DNA of 49,750 nt from a virus. Each line of letters opens with the position of its first letter. The first letter of the stretch is position 1. The stretch is from positions 1-49,750 of IMG/VR virus record IMGVR_UViG_3300030616_000003; one strand, written 5' to 3'. Under the pieces are notes generated by a model. The model was not told where the DNA came from. It did no database searches and saw only the letters and a program-made list of their open reading frames with translations. Positions 21,853-31,027 of the stretch are shown one piece after another. Both the position numbers and the translations under genes were made by a program.

Positions 21853-22101
21853 TTATTTTCCTATTTTAACCCTGATTGGAGACGAACCCGAATTAGTAAT
21901 TGTAATATTTTGAAATGCATAAAAATACCCGCTAAAAGTTTCATTCTGTTTAACTGTTATAGGGTCGCTTAATTCACTTTCCCCATCTACATTAAATGTA
22001 ACTGGATTTACCCCGTCATTAGTGAAATTAATATACGTGGCTATGTTAGCCAGTGCTATATTATCCCCTGTGCTTTGTTCTATGTTTTCGATATATCTCA
22101 T
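21853..22101 (-). CDS. Small beta-rich protein, paralogue of the plus-strand 21531-21794 gene
   Basis: An 82-residue strand-rich protein without cysteines, similar in length and in several segments (ELSDPITV, FQNITITNSGSSPIRV) to the convergent plus-strand protein. It is the last gene of the late block, after the DUF285-repeat protein. The ATG has AAGGGG upstream. A capsid- or tail-associated accessory (host-binding) protein is plausible because of its place, while its paralogue may be expressed under the repressor operator. Confidence 0.75.
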   Translation of the reverse strand: MRYIENIEQSTGDNIALANIATYINFTNDGVNPVTFNVDGESELSDPITVKQNETFSGYFYAFQNITITNSGSSPIRVKIGK

Positions 22102-22174
22102 TATATCAAACCCCTTTTCTAAATTATTGTGAAGTTAATATTATTATACTATATTAAAAGATATTTTGTATTTA

Positions 22175-22200
22175 TTAAACAAAATTATATTTTTGTTTAA
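22175..22200 (-). terminator. Hairpin after the DUF285-repeat gene
   Basis: 10-bp stem TTAAACAAAA/TTTTGTTTAA directly behind the 22201 stop. AT-only stem and weak T run, so moderate support as a terminator. Confidence 0.5.
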
Positions 22201-23337
22201 TTATACTCCGCTATTATCAAAAATTGTCCAGCTTTTTGTTGTCACAAGATAGCTTCTTGCTGTTTCGGCAATTCCTCCACTTGTGTAATTTGCAGTACAC
22301 CTAAAAGTTAATCCAGTTTTTACATTTTGCTCATTTGCCCATTCCAACAACAAATTATCGTAATTCGCTATTGACAAATTTGTGCTTTCTAATATGTAAT
22401 CAATATTTGTTGTAGCTTCTATGTTGAAGCTAATAGCTTGGTTAAAATCAAATGCATCTTGAAACATAGCATACATATTTGTTACTTTAGAAGTATTAAA
22501 ACAACTAACAGACTGATTAAAATTCGTGCATTCTCTGAACATAAAAGCTGTAGTTGTTACTTTAGAAGTATCTAAGCAAATAGGTTGATTGAAATTAGTA
22601 CACTTATAAAACATAGCATACATAATTGTAACTTTATGAGTGTTAAAATTAATAGGTTTGTTGAAATTTGAACATGCATAAAACATACTATTCATGTTCA
22701 CTACATTAGATGTGTTAAAATTAACATTTTGGTTGAAATTTGAACATAAATAAAACATATAAGACATATTTTCTACATTTGATGTATCAAAATTAATTGC
22801 TTGATTAAAATTCGTACATCCGTAAAACATGTAATCCATATTTTCTATATTTAATGTATTTAAATTCCCAATTAATGTTAAATTTGAACAACCTCTAAAC
22901 ATCTCAGACATATTTACTACATTTGATGTATCTAAATTGTTTATGCTAGTTAGATTCGTACACCCATAAAATTTTCCTGCTGAATTACCAACATTGAGTA
23001 TTCCTCCGTTATCTATGCTTAATAATTTAAGTTTATCACCAGAATTATTAAAAACAAATCCTTCAATTGTGCCTTTTATTTTTATTTCATAAGTTCCAAT
23101 ACTACTATATGTATGTGTAACTTCTGCTTGATTGTATGCTGTTATAGTATCTTTTTGTCCATCTCCCCAGTCAACAACAAAGTTATATGTACCTCCTGAT
23201 TCAAGAGGTAATTTAACTTGATGGTCTGTGCTACTTCCTGTGCTTGTGTTGTCTGTTTTCCATGTACTTATAAATACATTTGAGTTAATTATATTTACTC
23301 TTTTTACAATACTATTACCTACCCCTAATTGTGGCAT
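22201..23337 (-). CDS. DUF285/BspA-like repeat surface protein
   Basis: A 378-residue protein. Residues 1-110 hold a beta-sandwich, PKD-like start (FVVDWGDGQKDTITAY...HTYSSIGTYEIKIKG), then residues 125-310 carry at least seven DUF285 units of 23-24 residues with the core MxxMFYxCxNFNQxINFNTSxV. Such repeats are common in surface proteins of Mollicutes and gut Firmicutes. In the late block between lysis and tail genes it is a candidate virion adhesin or decoration. No signal peptide. The ATG has AGGGGTGATATA upstream. Repeat number may vary by recombination. Confidence 0.85.
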   Translation of the reverse strand: MPQLGVGNSIVKRVNIINSNVFISTWKTDNTSTGSSTDHQVKLPLESGGTYNFVVDWGDGQKDTITAYNQAEVTHTYSSIGTYEIKIKGTIEGFVFNNSGDKLKLLSIDNGGILNVGNSAGKFYGCTNLTSINNLDTSNVVNMSEMFRGCSNLTLIGNLNTLNIENMDYMFYGCTNFNQAINFDTSNVENMSYMFYLCSNFNQNVNFNTSNVVNMNSMFYACSNFNKPINFNTHKVTIMYAMFYKCTNFNQPICLDTSKVTTTAFMFRECTNFNQSVSCFNTSKVTNMYAMFQDAFDFNQAISFNIEATTNIDYILESTNLSIANYDNLLLEWANEQNVKTGLTFRCTANYTSGGIAETARSYLVTTKSWTIFDNSGV

Positions 23338-23350
23338 TATATCACCCCTA

Positions 23351-23626
23351 TTAAACTTCCTCCCAATCTCCTATATAAGCTATTACACTCCCACTAGCTA
23401 GTTTAAAACTTTCAATATATCCAACTACAAAACACCCAGTAACCAAAGATATATTAGAGCTTTCCTCGTCTATATTATCACCTGTAATATCTTCTATTAC
23501 TGAATCTTCAACAGCGTATACACAACAATACTCACCTGAATGTGTATCTGTATCGGATATATAAGTAAAACCATTTTGCCCCATGCTTTGTTCATTTGCT
23601 TTTCTTGCATTATTTTTCCCAGCCAT
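23351..23626 (-). CDS. Small late hypothetical protein (91 aa)
   Basis: No family recognised. A basic, asparagine-rich start (AGKNNARKANEQSMGQNG) is followed by a strand-rich acidic domain with two adjacent cysteines. The ATG has GGGGGTTAGATA upstream. It precedes the DUF285-repeat gene by 13 bases, so the two are co-expressed; it may help assemble or attach that protein to the particle (inference). Confidence 0.7.
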   Translation of the reverse strand: MAGKNNARKANEQSMGQNGFTYISDTDTHSGEYCCVYAVEDSVIEDITGDNIDEESSNISLVTGCFVVGYIESFKLASGSVIAYIGDWEEV

Positions 23627-23703
23627 TATCTAACCCCCTATTACTTAATATATTAATTTTATCACATTACATACTACAATTAAAAATAGGGGTATAAAAA
23701 CCC

Positions 23704-23976
23704 CTATTCTATTTTTTCTATTAATTTATCTATATTGGCTTCTACTGTAAAGTATGATAAATCTGTTTGAAGTACAGATAATAAAAACTGTTTTTCTAAT
23801 GTTTCTAAATCATAATATCCCGTTAATACCTCGGGTATTATTCCGTCTTTATTCTCTGTACTAAAAGAAGCTATCATTATTTTTTCTATTTTTCCGTCTT
23901 TAGCCATCTGTAGAATGTTCTCGATAAATTTAACTAATGATTCTTTATGGTCTTTTAAATGTATTATTTTACCCAT
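23704..23976 (-). CDS. Hypothetical protein after the holin (90 aa)
   Basis: No family recognised. I start it at ATG 23974-23976, one base after the holin stop, with AAGG 9 bases upstream; a longer frame to 24018 has no such support. The sequence (IIHLKDHKESLVKFIENIL, KIEKIMIASFS) has alternating helix and strand. It is coupled to the holin gene and may modulate lysis timing, but nothing else supports this. Confidence 0.65.
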   Translation of the reverse strand: MGKIIHLKDHKESLVKFIENILQMAKDGKIEKIMIASFSTENKDGIIPEVLTGYYDLETLEKQFLLSVLQTDLSYFTVEANIDKLIEKIE

Positions 23977-23977
23977 A

Positions 23978-24178
23978 TTAAAAGCCTTTTTTATTTGTTG
24001 GGTCGTTGAGTATACCAAAAGATACTAAAATAAAAAATAAAGCATCAATTAATAATTTAATATTTTCCTGTGTTATACCCGCCCTATTGTATAAATCAAA
24101 ATGCCCTAGTATTGGTAAAATGAAAGCTACAATAGACCCCCAAACTACTACGCTCCTAAATCTACTCTGTTTTTCCAT
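23978..24178 (-). CDS. Holin (phiLC3 / Phage_holin_1 type)
   Basis: A 66-residue protein with two hydrophobic segments (about 8-26 and 42-58) and the C-terminal GILNDPTNKKGF motif typical of the phiLC3 holin family. It would form membrane lesions that release the amidase. The ATG has GGAGG 8 bases upstream and it follows the coiled-coil membrane protein gene by 4 bases. Confidence 0.88.
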   Translation of the reverse strand: MEKQSRFRSVVVWGSIVAFILPILGHFDLYNRAGITQENIKLLIDALFFILVSFGILNDPTNKKGF

Positions 24179-24182
24179 GTAA

Positions 24183-24437
24183 TCAGCCTCCTGATAATAT
24201 TTTAAAAATCATGATTAAGTTTGTAGCTACTACCCCAATAATACCGGAGATAACTCCAATTTTTTTAATTGATAATTTCTGCTGTGTTATATTACTACAA
24301 ACATTTCTATTATTCTTACAATCTTCTTTATTTACCATTTTTTCTATTTTATCTTCTAATTTGTCAAATCTGGTATTTATATCGTGCTTTAACTCTGAAA
24401 AATTAGATTGTATCATAGCTATTATATCATTATTCAT
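24183..24437 (-). CDS. XhlA-like coiled-coil membrane protein of the lysis cassette
   Basis: An 84-residue protein: residues 8-35 form a charged coiled coil (SELKHDINTRFDKLEDKIEK), and residues 58-80 form one TM segment. The layout matches XhlA/hemolysin-like lysis accessory proteins of Firmicute phages, although sequence identity cannot be judged here. It lies between the amidase and the holin. Two cysteines in the linker (CKNNRNVC) are unusual. Confidence 0.65.
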   Translation of the reverse strand: MNNDIIAMIQSNFSELKHDINTRFDKLEDKIEKMVNKEDCKNNRNVCSNITQQKLSIKKIGVISGIIGVVATNLIMIFKILSGG

Positions 24438-24448
24438 TTATATACCCC

Positions 24449-25234
24449 TTACTTTAGCTTTAGTAGTTCTATTTCATCTTCTAACTCTTTTATTTTAGTG
24501 TTTAACTGTTTTAACATATCTGCTAACATACTAAAAGCATTAGCCCGATATAATGGTGTATTATATAATTTGTCTGAAATGCCTATACCATTATTTTTTA
24601 AATATAAATATGATTCATCTGCCCAATGTTCTGGCTTTTGTTCTGGTTTTTTAATAGGTTTGTATTTTATGCCATAATACCAACATACACATTTTACAAG
24701 TGCTTCTACTATTTCATTTTCTTTCTTTTTACCCAGTTCTACATCGGATTTACTAGATAAAAAATAAGCCTCAAAAATAACAGCTTTCATTTTTGTTTTT
24801 TTAATAACTGTATAGTAATCTTGACCCGGGTATTTTTTACTCTCGCGTGTCTTATTACCTCTGTTTTTAAAACCTAGCTTATTCATTTCGTTTAAAACTT
24901 TATCGCAAAATTGACCAACTTTAGAGTTTTTACTGTTGTGTATACTCCTAAAAGTTTCGCAACCTTGCGCATCTTCAAAAGAATTATGGTGAAAAGAAAT
25001 CATTAAAAGACTGCTATCACTGCATTTACTATTAAGATAATTCGCCCTATCTGTAAGGCTTATATATTTATCTGTAGTTCTTGTTACATACACTTTTATT
25101 TCGTGTTCCTCTAACCTTTTTTTAAACTTTAAGCCTTTTCTTAAATTTTCGGTCTTTTCAACTAGATTGTTGCCTATTGCTCCGGGGTCTTTGCCCCCGT
25201 GTCCTAAATCTAGGTAAAAAATATTTTTATCCAA
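24449..25234 (-). CDS. Endolysin: N-acetylmuramoyl-L-alanine amidase (Amidase_3)
   Basis: A 261-residue zinc amidase that cleaves the bond between muramic acid and the stem peptide. Residues 1-185 carry the catalytic domain: LDLGHGGKDPGAIG (zinc His), a Glu near 27, SFHHNS (zinc His) and IFEAYFLS (catalytic Glu). Residues 200-250 form a helical tail ending in a coiled coil, with a possible SLH/cell wall-like segment (WADESYLYLKNNGI). No signal peptide, so release depends on the holin. The start is TTG with GGGGGTGG upstream. Confidence 0.92.
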   Translation of the reverse strand: MDKNIFYLDLGHGGKDPGAIGNNLVEKTENLRKGLKFKKRLEEHEIKVYVTRTTDKYISLTDRANYLNSKCSDSSLLMISFHHNSFEDAQGCETFRSIHNSKNSKVGQFCDKVLNEMNKLGFKNRGNKTRESKKYPGQDYYTVIKKTKMKAVIFEAYFLSSKSDVELGKKKENEIVEALVKCVCWYYGIKYKPIKKPEQKPEHWADESYLYLKNNGIGISDKLYNTPLYRANAFSMLADMLKQLNTKIKELEDEIELLKLK

Positions 25235-25341
25235 TTATCCCACCCCCGTACAAATATTATAGTATTATTATAACATTTTATAGCAGGTATAACATATTTG
25301 TTGGTATTTACAAAAAAAGGCATGTAATAGATTAAGATAAT

Positions 25342-25384
25342 TTTTTTTTTTAAAAAAAAAATATCTTATGAGCCATAAGATATT
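25342..25384 (-). terminator. Terminator after the tail hub gene
   Basis: Perfect 11-bp stem AATATCTTATG/CATAAGATATT with a 3-base loop (25360-25384), followed on the minus strand by ten T. It ends the main tail transcript; the lysis genes then need read-through or a weak start in 25240-25310. Confidence 0.9.
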
Positions 25385-25512
25385 GAGTTTATAATTTTAT
25401 ATTCAAGTATAAGTTTTGTCAAATTAACTATTTTTATTATAGTATACATAAATAGTTTTTGCAAGTTAAAAAGTACAAGTATAATAGAATTTTAACAAAT
25501 CATGTAATATAA

Positions 25513-28500
25513 TTACACATTTACGCCATAAAACTGTATTTTATAGTACTTTCCATACTCCCCTATTATTTTTATTTCGTCGCCAGACTTCAAAGTACCA
25601 ACTATAATATTTAATTCTAAGTTTTCGAATACATCTACATAAGTTTTTCCCGGGTCGTTCATTATGACAAGCCCTGCGCTTGTGTTTATTGCAGACGTTT
25701 TATATATTGCAATATATTTTTTTTCTATCCAGCCGTAATAACGTGTATTTGCGAATACATAATTGCGCATCATATTGATTAAAACCCTGAAATTTATTTT
25801 TTTAAATTTTTCAGTATATCGCATAAATTCGCTTAAATCATCACCTAAATTCCTTGTAGTGCTAGATAGTTCTAACTCTGAATTAATAGGATTTAAGACA
25901 TCGTACTTCATGCTTGTTATTCTTGTTTGTAGCGTAATATCTAAATCTTTATCGTAAACCGTAATAATATCACCTACATTATACTCCGGTAAATTGTTAT
26001 TATTTGTTTCTAGATATTTAGCTTTTAAATTATATACTATATTTTCAGTTTTATATTTCTCTGCTAAATATAACCCATATTTATATAATATTTCTGTATC
26101 TGTTATATCTTCATTTGATACGGTTTTATTTTTGATAAATGGTATATTTGTTACTGGGGCTAAATCTATATACTCTAAGCCGTTGTTATGTTCTGCTATA
26201 CTAATACCCCCATTACCATAAATATATAATCTGTTTACATAATCATAGCTATCTATTTCCCTTGATATTTCGATATTTCGTTTGTATGAGAATATAACCC
26301 CATTATCTATCCCGCTATCTTCATACAAATATACTTTTTTTATTTTGGAGTCAAATTTTAAATCTCCACCATAAAGCTTTTGGATACTTCTTAATAGCTG
26401 TAGGCAATTAGAATTATTTTCTATGGAAAAATCTCTTGTCAAAAATATATCTGTTTCCCCGAGCTCCCAGCCTGTATCAGATAATACATATTTTATTATT
26501 TTATCTGGGGTAGTTTCTGCAAATTCTTTTTCTTTTATTGGCGCGCTGTATTGCAAATTATAAAAACCAGCCTCGGCATAAACTTTAGTTAATAATATAT
26601 TTCCTTGTCTTATATCCTCTATTTTTCTAATTGTGTACATTTCATTATACATCTGTATTAAACCCTCGATATTTATACTATCTCTCTTGTTAGTATAAGG
26701 AAATGTAAATTCTATATATTTAGCCCCGTTTAATTCTTCTACTATATAGCTCTCTGTATTTTTATTTATAACAGCCTCTTTTAAATTTGTATCTACGTCG
26801 TATATGATAGGTAAACTAAAAGCTTTACGCTGGAACGGGTCGGCGTCTATATCAAGTATTTCTATTTTGCTTACTGTTGGGCTGTCCGTAAAATCCCATT
26901 TACCTTCAAACTTAAATCTAAATTGAAGATATTCCAAATTTGGGCTGTCTATTGCTGAATCTTCTCCCAAATCTACCCAACTATTCCATGTAGGGGTGTT
27001 TGTTTCTGCGTTCGCGCTTGTACGTGTTTGTATGTCGTATATACTTGTAAAATCGTTGACTTCACTTGTAAATAGTAATTTACCATATCCGGAGAATTTA
27101 CCATTTTGTAATTTATATATTTTACTTATATACTGCCCCTGTTTTGGAAATGAGTTTACCCCTTGTTTATATAATCGCAAATTATTATACTCATCTACAT
27201 TAATATTTCCATCTAATAGCGTACCTCCATTAGTTGGTGCGTTAAGATAGAAATATTCTTTCATGTCCTCAATAGTTCGTTCTGTACTTCCTTCAAATAA
27301 TACACTATCTATTGACCCTTCAAATGCATCATATCCTCCGCTATCCCAACCTATCCAAATTGGTCTGATATCTTCTTTTAAATATGTATATGGTGAAATA
27401 TTAAAAGCTAGTGTAGTATCTAGTAATACCGTGTTATCTGATTGCTGGCATAAAAGTACTTTTATTTCTTGTGCTACATTATCCCCAGTAAAAGCTAAAA
27501 AGTACCAGTCGTCAATTTGCAACTCGGGAATATCTACAGTTTGACTGATGCAATTTTCATCGTAAAACTCTAAAATATCTTTAGAATTTGTAAAGTCTTG
27601 AAAATATCCCACGCTTATAAATTCGTCAGTTTCTGGCTCGGTATTATAATCAGTATCCAATAATGTCATATAAGTTATACCGCTTGTAGCCCTAGAATCT
27701 GGCTTAAACCACATAGCAAACAAATACTTGTCTCCTAAAGTCTGATATATGTTTTTATTTAGTCTTATATACCCTGTGTCGCCTCCTGCACCTTGTAAAG
27801 CATAAGCGTACCTATTTAACCCTAAAACGTCAAAAATGTATCCATCTGTATAATTTATTATTTCACAGTGGTTATTAAACCCCGAATAGTCTTTTATTTG
27901 ATTATTTCCATACTCAAAAACACATTCGGAAATAAATATAAAATTATCTTCTACCTCCGAAGTATTATATATCTCTAATGTATAAGTACCAAATGTATCT
28001 GCCTCAAATTCGCAAATAACATCATAGGCATATGAAGCCGAATAACAATCTATTCCGGTATAAAACAAATATTCTTCTTGTGCTGGGGTTATTTTAACGT
28101 AAGCATGTCCTACCGCCCCGTCATTTGCATAGCTACCATAAACAGTTAATTTTTTACCTGTAAAAGTTATTTTATAGCTTTCACCTTTATTTAAAAATAT
28201 ATCTTTATGAGACGCGGAATCTCTCATTTTAAAGTCTGTATCTTCATTTGATAATGCTACCGTGCAATGCTGGGGTAGTACTCTGCGATATTGTTTAGCA
28301 TTATCTATATAGTCATTTATCTGTGTACTATTTAAATATCCTGAATAAATAAAGAAGCCTGATAATTGCCCGTAATATTGCCATGTAGCTTCTTTCCTTC
28401 CAAACCAAAAAGGGTAACCAACATAGTCAACAGTTCCAGTAATAGACCCTGATACATCAAGAACGCTATTTAAATATAGGTAGCAATTAGTAGAATTATG

Positions 28501-30240
28501 CGTAAGCATTACATTATACCATCTTCCAGCCTCTAGGACGGTAGTACCTACTAGGTTTACTATTAATGTATTAGATGAATTATACGCCGTGGCATATACC
28601 GCCCCGGTATTACGAATCCCTAAATGGTATCCATTATTCGTAGCGGTTCTTTGAGTGACTAAACAATGAGTATTGCCGTCTAAATCCCCTGACTCTGGCT
28701 TAAACCATATTGATATAGTTCTATCTGTGCCTCCATCACTAACAGGTGCGTTATTTGTTTTACAATACCCCGCGTTATACCAATAGGTAGCTACTAAATG
28801 GTCGAAGCTTTTCACTGTTTTATCAAAATTGGTGTTTCTCTCGGTTAACCCATAAGTATAATGGAATCTTAGCCCGTCATATGTAATTAAATCTTCGTCG
28901 GTACTATCTAAATATCTGTAAAATAATAATTTAGTTTCGTCTACCCCATCATATTCAAATCTAGGCATTAACCGCGGTAAAGACTTTTCAATAGCGTAAT
29001 ATGTTTGCGGGGTGTCAGCTTCTAAATATCTAACATTTTCTATCATTTTTCTGGTAGTATCAATAAAAGCCTCTGCGCCATAAAATACAAATGTGCCACT
29101 AACTATTTCTATTTTTAAAGTATGTTCCCCAGCGCCTAGCCCTTCGACTTCGTAAATTGTTTGTAGCCCTGTAGGTAAAGTAGATGTATCTATTGTAGCC
29201 TCAAATACCCCATCTAAATAAATATCAACTACCCCAGATATACCTGACTCTTTTGGTATCCATACATGAAATACCGCGCCTGTAAAAGTGAAATTTACAT
29301 AATTGCCCGCTGTGTTACTCCAAGAAGCATAACCCGGCTTCGGTAGATTATCGTCATAATATACTACCCATGTACCACTCCGGGTAACTAAAAAGTCGTA
29401 CCCAGTGTCTTTATAAAAGGGTATCATTTCAAAAGTTTCTTTAAAATACTTGTGAAAAAGGTAAACTTTTTCATCTGTAAGGTATTCACTACCTATAGTT
29501 AAAGACCTAAAAAGCCCCCTAAAATGATAACCGCCAGCTAACATATTACCTATCATAAATGGATTAACATAATCTATTGTACCGGAATATGCTAATTGTT
29601 TAATTAAAATACCATCAATAAATACTTTAACTGTATTATTGCTATGTGTAAGTACTAAATGATACCATTTCTTAGACTCTAATAAAGTGGCTGTAACAAA
29701 TTCATCTAATAACAAATTATTTGCACTATCATAAAATCTAATATATAAACGCCTATTTGTAAAAGCTATATGGTAACCAACATTTGACGATATTCTTTGA
29801 GTAAATAATACTTTTGTTCCTGCCAATAAGTCAGCATCGCTTAATGCAAAAACAAAACTTATATATCTATCTGCACCCCCGTCAGATGTTAGCCCCGTTG
29901 TTTCTTCTAACCAACCGTCGTATAAGTCTGCCACTTCGGTAGAGGGGTATGACCTATCAATATATTTATACGGGTCGTCAATTATGGATACGGTATTATA
30001 TACCGTAAAGCCTGCTACGGTGTTTAAAGTATCGTAAAACAAAAATTCTTCGCTTATATTATCCGCTAATTTTCGAGGGTGTAACCACCCATAAGACCAA
30101 TAGTAATAATACATAAAGTACCTTAAATAATCGTAATACTCTCTATTTATTTGATTATTTCTTAAAAGTAAATTAGTATTTTCTGTTGGGATTAACTCCG
30201 ACGTAAAATCTAATTTACTTATAACCCTTTCTACTTGCAT
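25513..30240 (-). CDS. Tail hub/adhesin with LamG repeats and C-terminal SH3b-like domain
   Basis: A 1575-residue protein. Approximate layout: a LamG-like jelly roll (residues 125-270), a smaller beta-sandwich with carbohydrate-binding look (290-400), a second LamG unit (505-660), a second small sandwich (670-780), a third LamG unit (800-1000), a phage tail-associated hub domain of the siphovirus Tal/gp37 type (about 1110-1490), and an SH3b-like end (1515-1575). The two LamG-sandwich pairs look like an internal duplication. It follows Dit, as the tail hub does in siphoviruses, and should form the baseplate tip that binds surface glycans. The ATG has AAGGGGG upstream. Confidence 0.88.
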   Translation of the reverse strand: MQVERVISKLDFTSELIPTENTNLLLRNNQINREYYDYLRYFMYYYYWSYGWLHPRKLADNISEEFLFYDTLNTVAGFTVYNTVSIIDDPYKYIDRSYPSTEVADLYDGWLEETTGLTSDGGADRYISFVFALSDADLLAGTKVLFTQRISSNVGYHIAFTNRRLYIRFYDSANNLLLDEFVTATLLESKKWYHLVLTHSNNTVKVFIDGILIKQLAYSGTIDYVNPFMIGNMLAGGYHFRGLFRSLTIGSEYLTDEKVYLFHKYFKETFEMIPFYKDTGYDFLVTRSGTWVVYYDDNLPKPGYASWSNTAGNYVNFTFTGAVFHVWIPKESGISGVVDIYLDGVFEATIDTSTLPTGLQTIYEVEGLGAGEHTLKIEIVSGTFVFYGAEAFIDTTRKMIENVRYLEADTPQTYYAIEKSLPRLMPRFEYDGVDETKLLFYRYLDSTDEDLITYDGLRFHYTYGLTERNTNFDKTVKSFDHLVATYWYNAGYCKTNNAPVSDGGTDRTISIWFKPESGDLDGNTHCLVTQRTATNNGYHLGIRNTGAVYATAYNSSNTLIVNLVGTTVLEAGRWYNVMLTHNSTNCYLYLNSVLDVSGSITGTVDYVGYPFWFGRKEATWQYYGQLSGFFIYSGYLNSTQINDYIDNAKQYRRVLPQHCTVALSNEDTDFKMRDSASHKDIFLNKGESYKITFTGKKLTVYGSYANDGAVGHAYVKITPAQEEYLFYTGIDCYSASYAYDVICEFEADTFGTYTLEIYNTSEVEDNFIFISECVFEYGNNQIKDYSGFNNHCEIINYTDGYIFDVLGLNRYAYALQGAGGDTGYIRLNKNIYQTLGDKYLFAMWFKPDSRATSGITYMTLLDTDYNTEPETDEFISVGYFQDFTNSKDILEFYDENCISQTVDIPELQIDDWYFLAFTGDNVAQEIKVLLCQQSDNTVLLDTTLAFNISPYTYLKEDIRPIWIGWDSGGYDAFEGSIDSVLFEGSTERTIEDMKEYFYLNAPTNGGTLLDGNINVDEYNNLRLYKQGVNSFPKQGQYISKIYKLQNGKFSGYGKLLFTSEVNDFTSIYDIQTRTSANAETNTPTWNSWVDLGEDSAIDSPNLEYLQFRFKFEGKWDFTDSPTVSKIEILDIDADPFQRKAFSLPIIYDVDTNLKEAVINKNTESYIVEELNGAKYIEFTFPYTNKRDSINIEGLIQMYNEMYTIRKIEDIRQGNILLTKVYAEAGFYNLQYSAPIKEKEFAETTPDKIIKYVLSDTGWELGETDIFLTRDFSIENNSNCLQLLRSIQKLYGGDLKFDSKIKKVYLYEDSGIDNGVIFSYKRNIEISREIDSYDYVNRLYIYGNGGISIAEHNNGLEYIDLAPVTNIPFIKNKTVSNEDITDTEILYKYGLYLAEKYKTENIVYNLKAKYLETNNNNLPEYNVGDIITVYDKDLDITLQTRITSMKYDVLNPINSELELSSTTRNLGDDLSEFMRYTEKFKKINFRVLINMMRNYVFANTRYYGWIEKKYIAIYKTSAINTSAGLVIMNDPGKTYVDVFENLELNIIVGTLKSGDEIKIIGEYGKYYKIQFYGVNV

Positions 30241-30252
30241 TTTTAAGCCCCC

Positions 30253-31026
30253 TTATATGTATCTTGCATTATAGTCTATATCTATACTTGTTAAACTCAT
30301 TCCGCTACCTACTGTAATTTCCAAAGTATTAGCCCCGTTTAATAACTCTGGAAATGCTACGCGCTCTAAATAAGGCAGACCGTTAGACTCTGCCAAGGTA
30401 GATATATTTCTATAAATTACAATACAATTATTACAATCTATTTCTAATTCGTAACTACTTGTTATAGTATCTTTTATCTCTATAATATCTTCATCATTAT
30501 TGAAATTTAATACTAAATGGTCGTCTGCAGGGTCTATATCTGCCACTATAGTAATAATTGGTTTTACGGTAGCATTACCCCCAATACTGGGGTTTTTAGT
30601 ACCGCCCGTTGTATATTGTATATTAGTACTTGCAATAGTATACGCGTAAGGGTCTGGACAAACAAAAACTAAATTAAATACTGCCCCGGTTCTTACTACT
30701 TTTGTAATGTCTAATCCGTTTGCCAGCTTTGCAAAATATTGCCTAGCTGGGGTAGAGTCTAGTATTAAGCTTTTTAACCCTAGTTTTGGATTTAAATATC
30801 CATTTAAAGTATCAATAGTAGCCATCATTACAGATAGAGAAGTTTTAGGTTTAAAATTACATTCAAAAGTTATGTATTTTTCTTTTAAAAATGTTCCAAA
30901 GTCTAATAACCCGTCGTCAGCTGTTAATTCTTTAAATTGATTGTCTTGATTAGTTATAGCCTGTATGGTAGCCCTATTTACATTTATACCCATAGTACTT
31001 GCAGTAACTCCATTAAAAGTAAACAT
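30253..31026 (-). CDS. Distal tail protein (Dit)
   Basis: A 257-residue protein with the Dit start MFTFNGVTASTMGINV and strand-rich galectin-like second half. It forms the ring that joins the tail tube to the hub. I start it at ATG 31026, one base after the tape measure stop, with GAGGGGG 6 bases upstream, and not at the GTG five codons earlier. It lies between tape measure and hub, the canonical order. Confidence 0.85.
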   Translation of the reverse strand: MFTFNGVTASTMGINVNRATIQAITNQDNQFKELTADDGLLDFGTFLKEKYITFECNFKPKTSLSVMMATIDTLNGYLNPKLGLKSLILDSTPARQYFAKLANGLDITKVVRTGAVFNLVFVCPDPYAYTIASTNIQYTTGGTKNPSIGGNATVKPIITIVADIDPADDHLVLNFNNDEDIIEIKDTITSSYELEIDCNNCIVIYRNISTLAESNGLPYLERVAFPELLNGANTLEITVGSGMSLTSIDIDYNARYI

Positions 31027-31027
31027 A

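Noticed and set aside
24408-24677. Plus-strand frames opposite the lysis and tail genes
   Set aside because: All are antisense to well-supported genes with strong ribosome binding sites and motifs, and none has its own initiation signals.
25235-25340. Separate promoter for the lysis genes
   Set aside because: A TATAAT-like hexamer is present but no -35 at a suitable distance; left uncalled.
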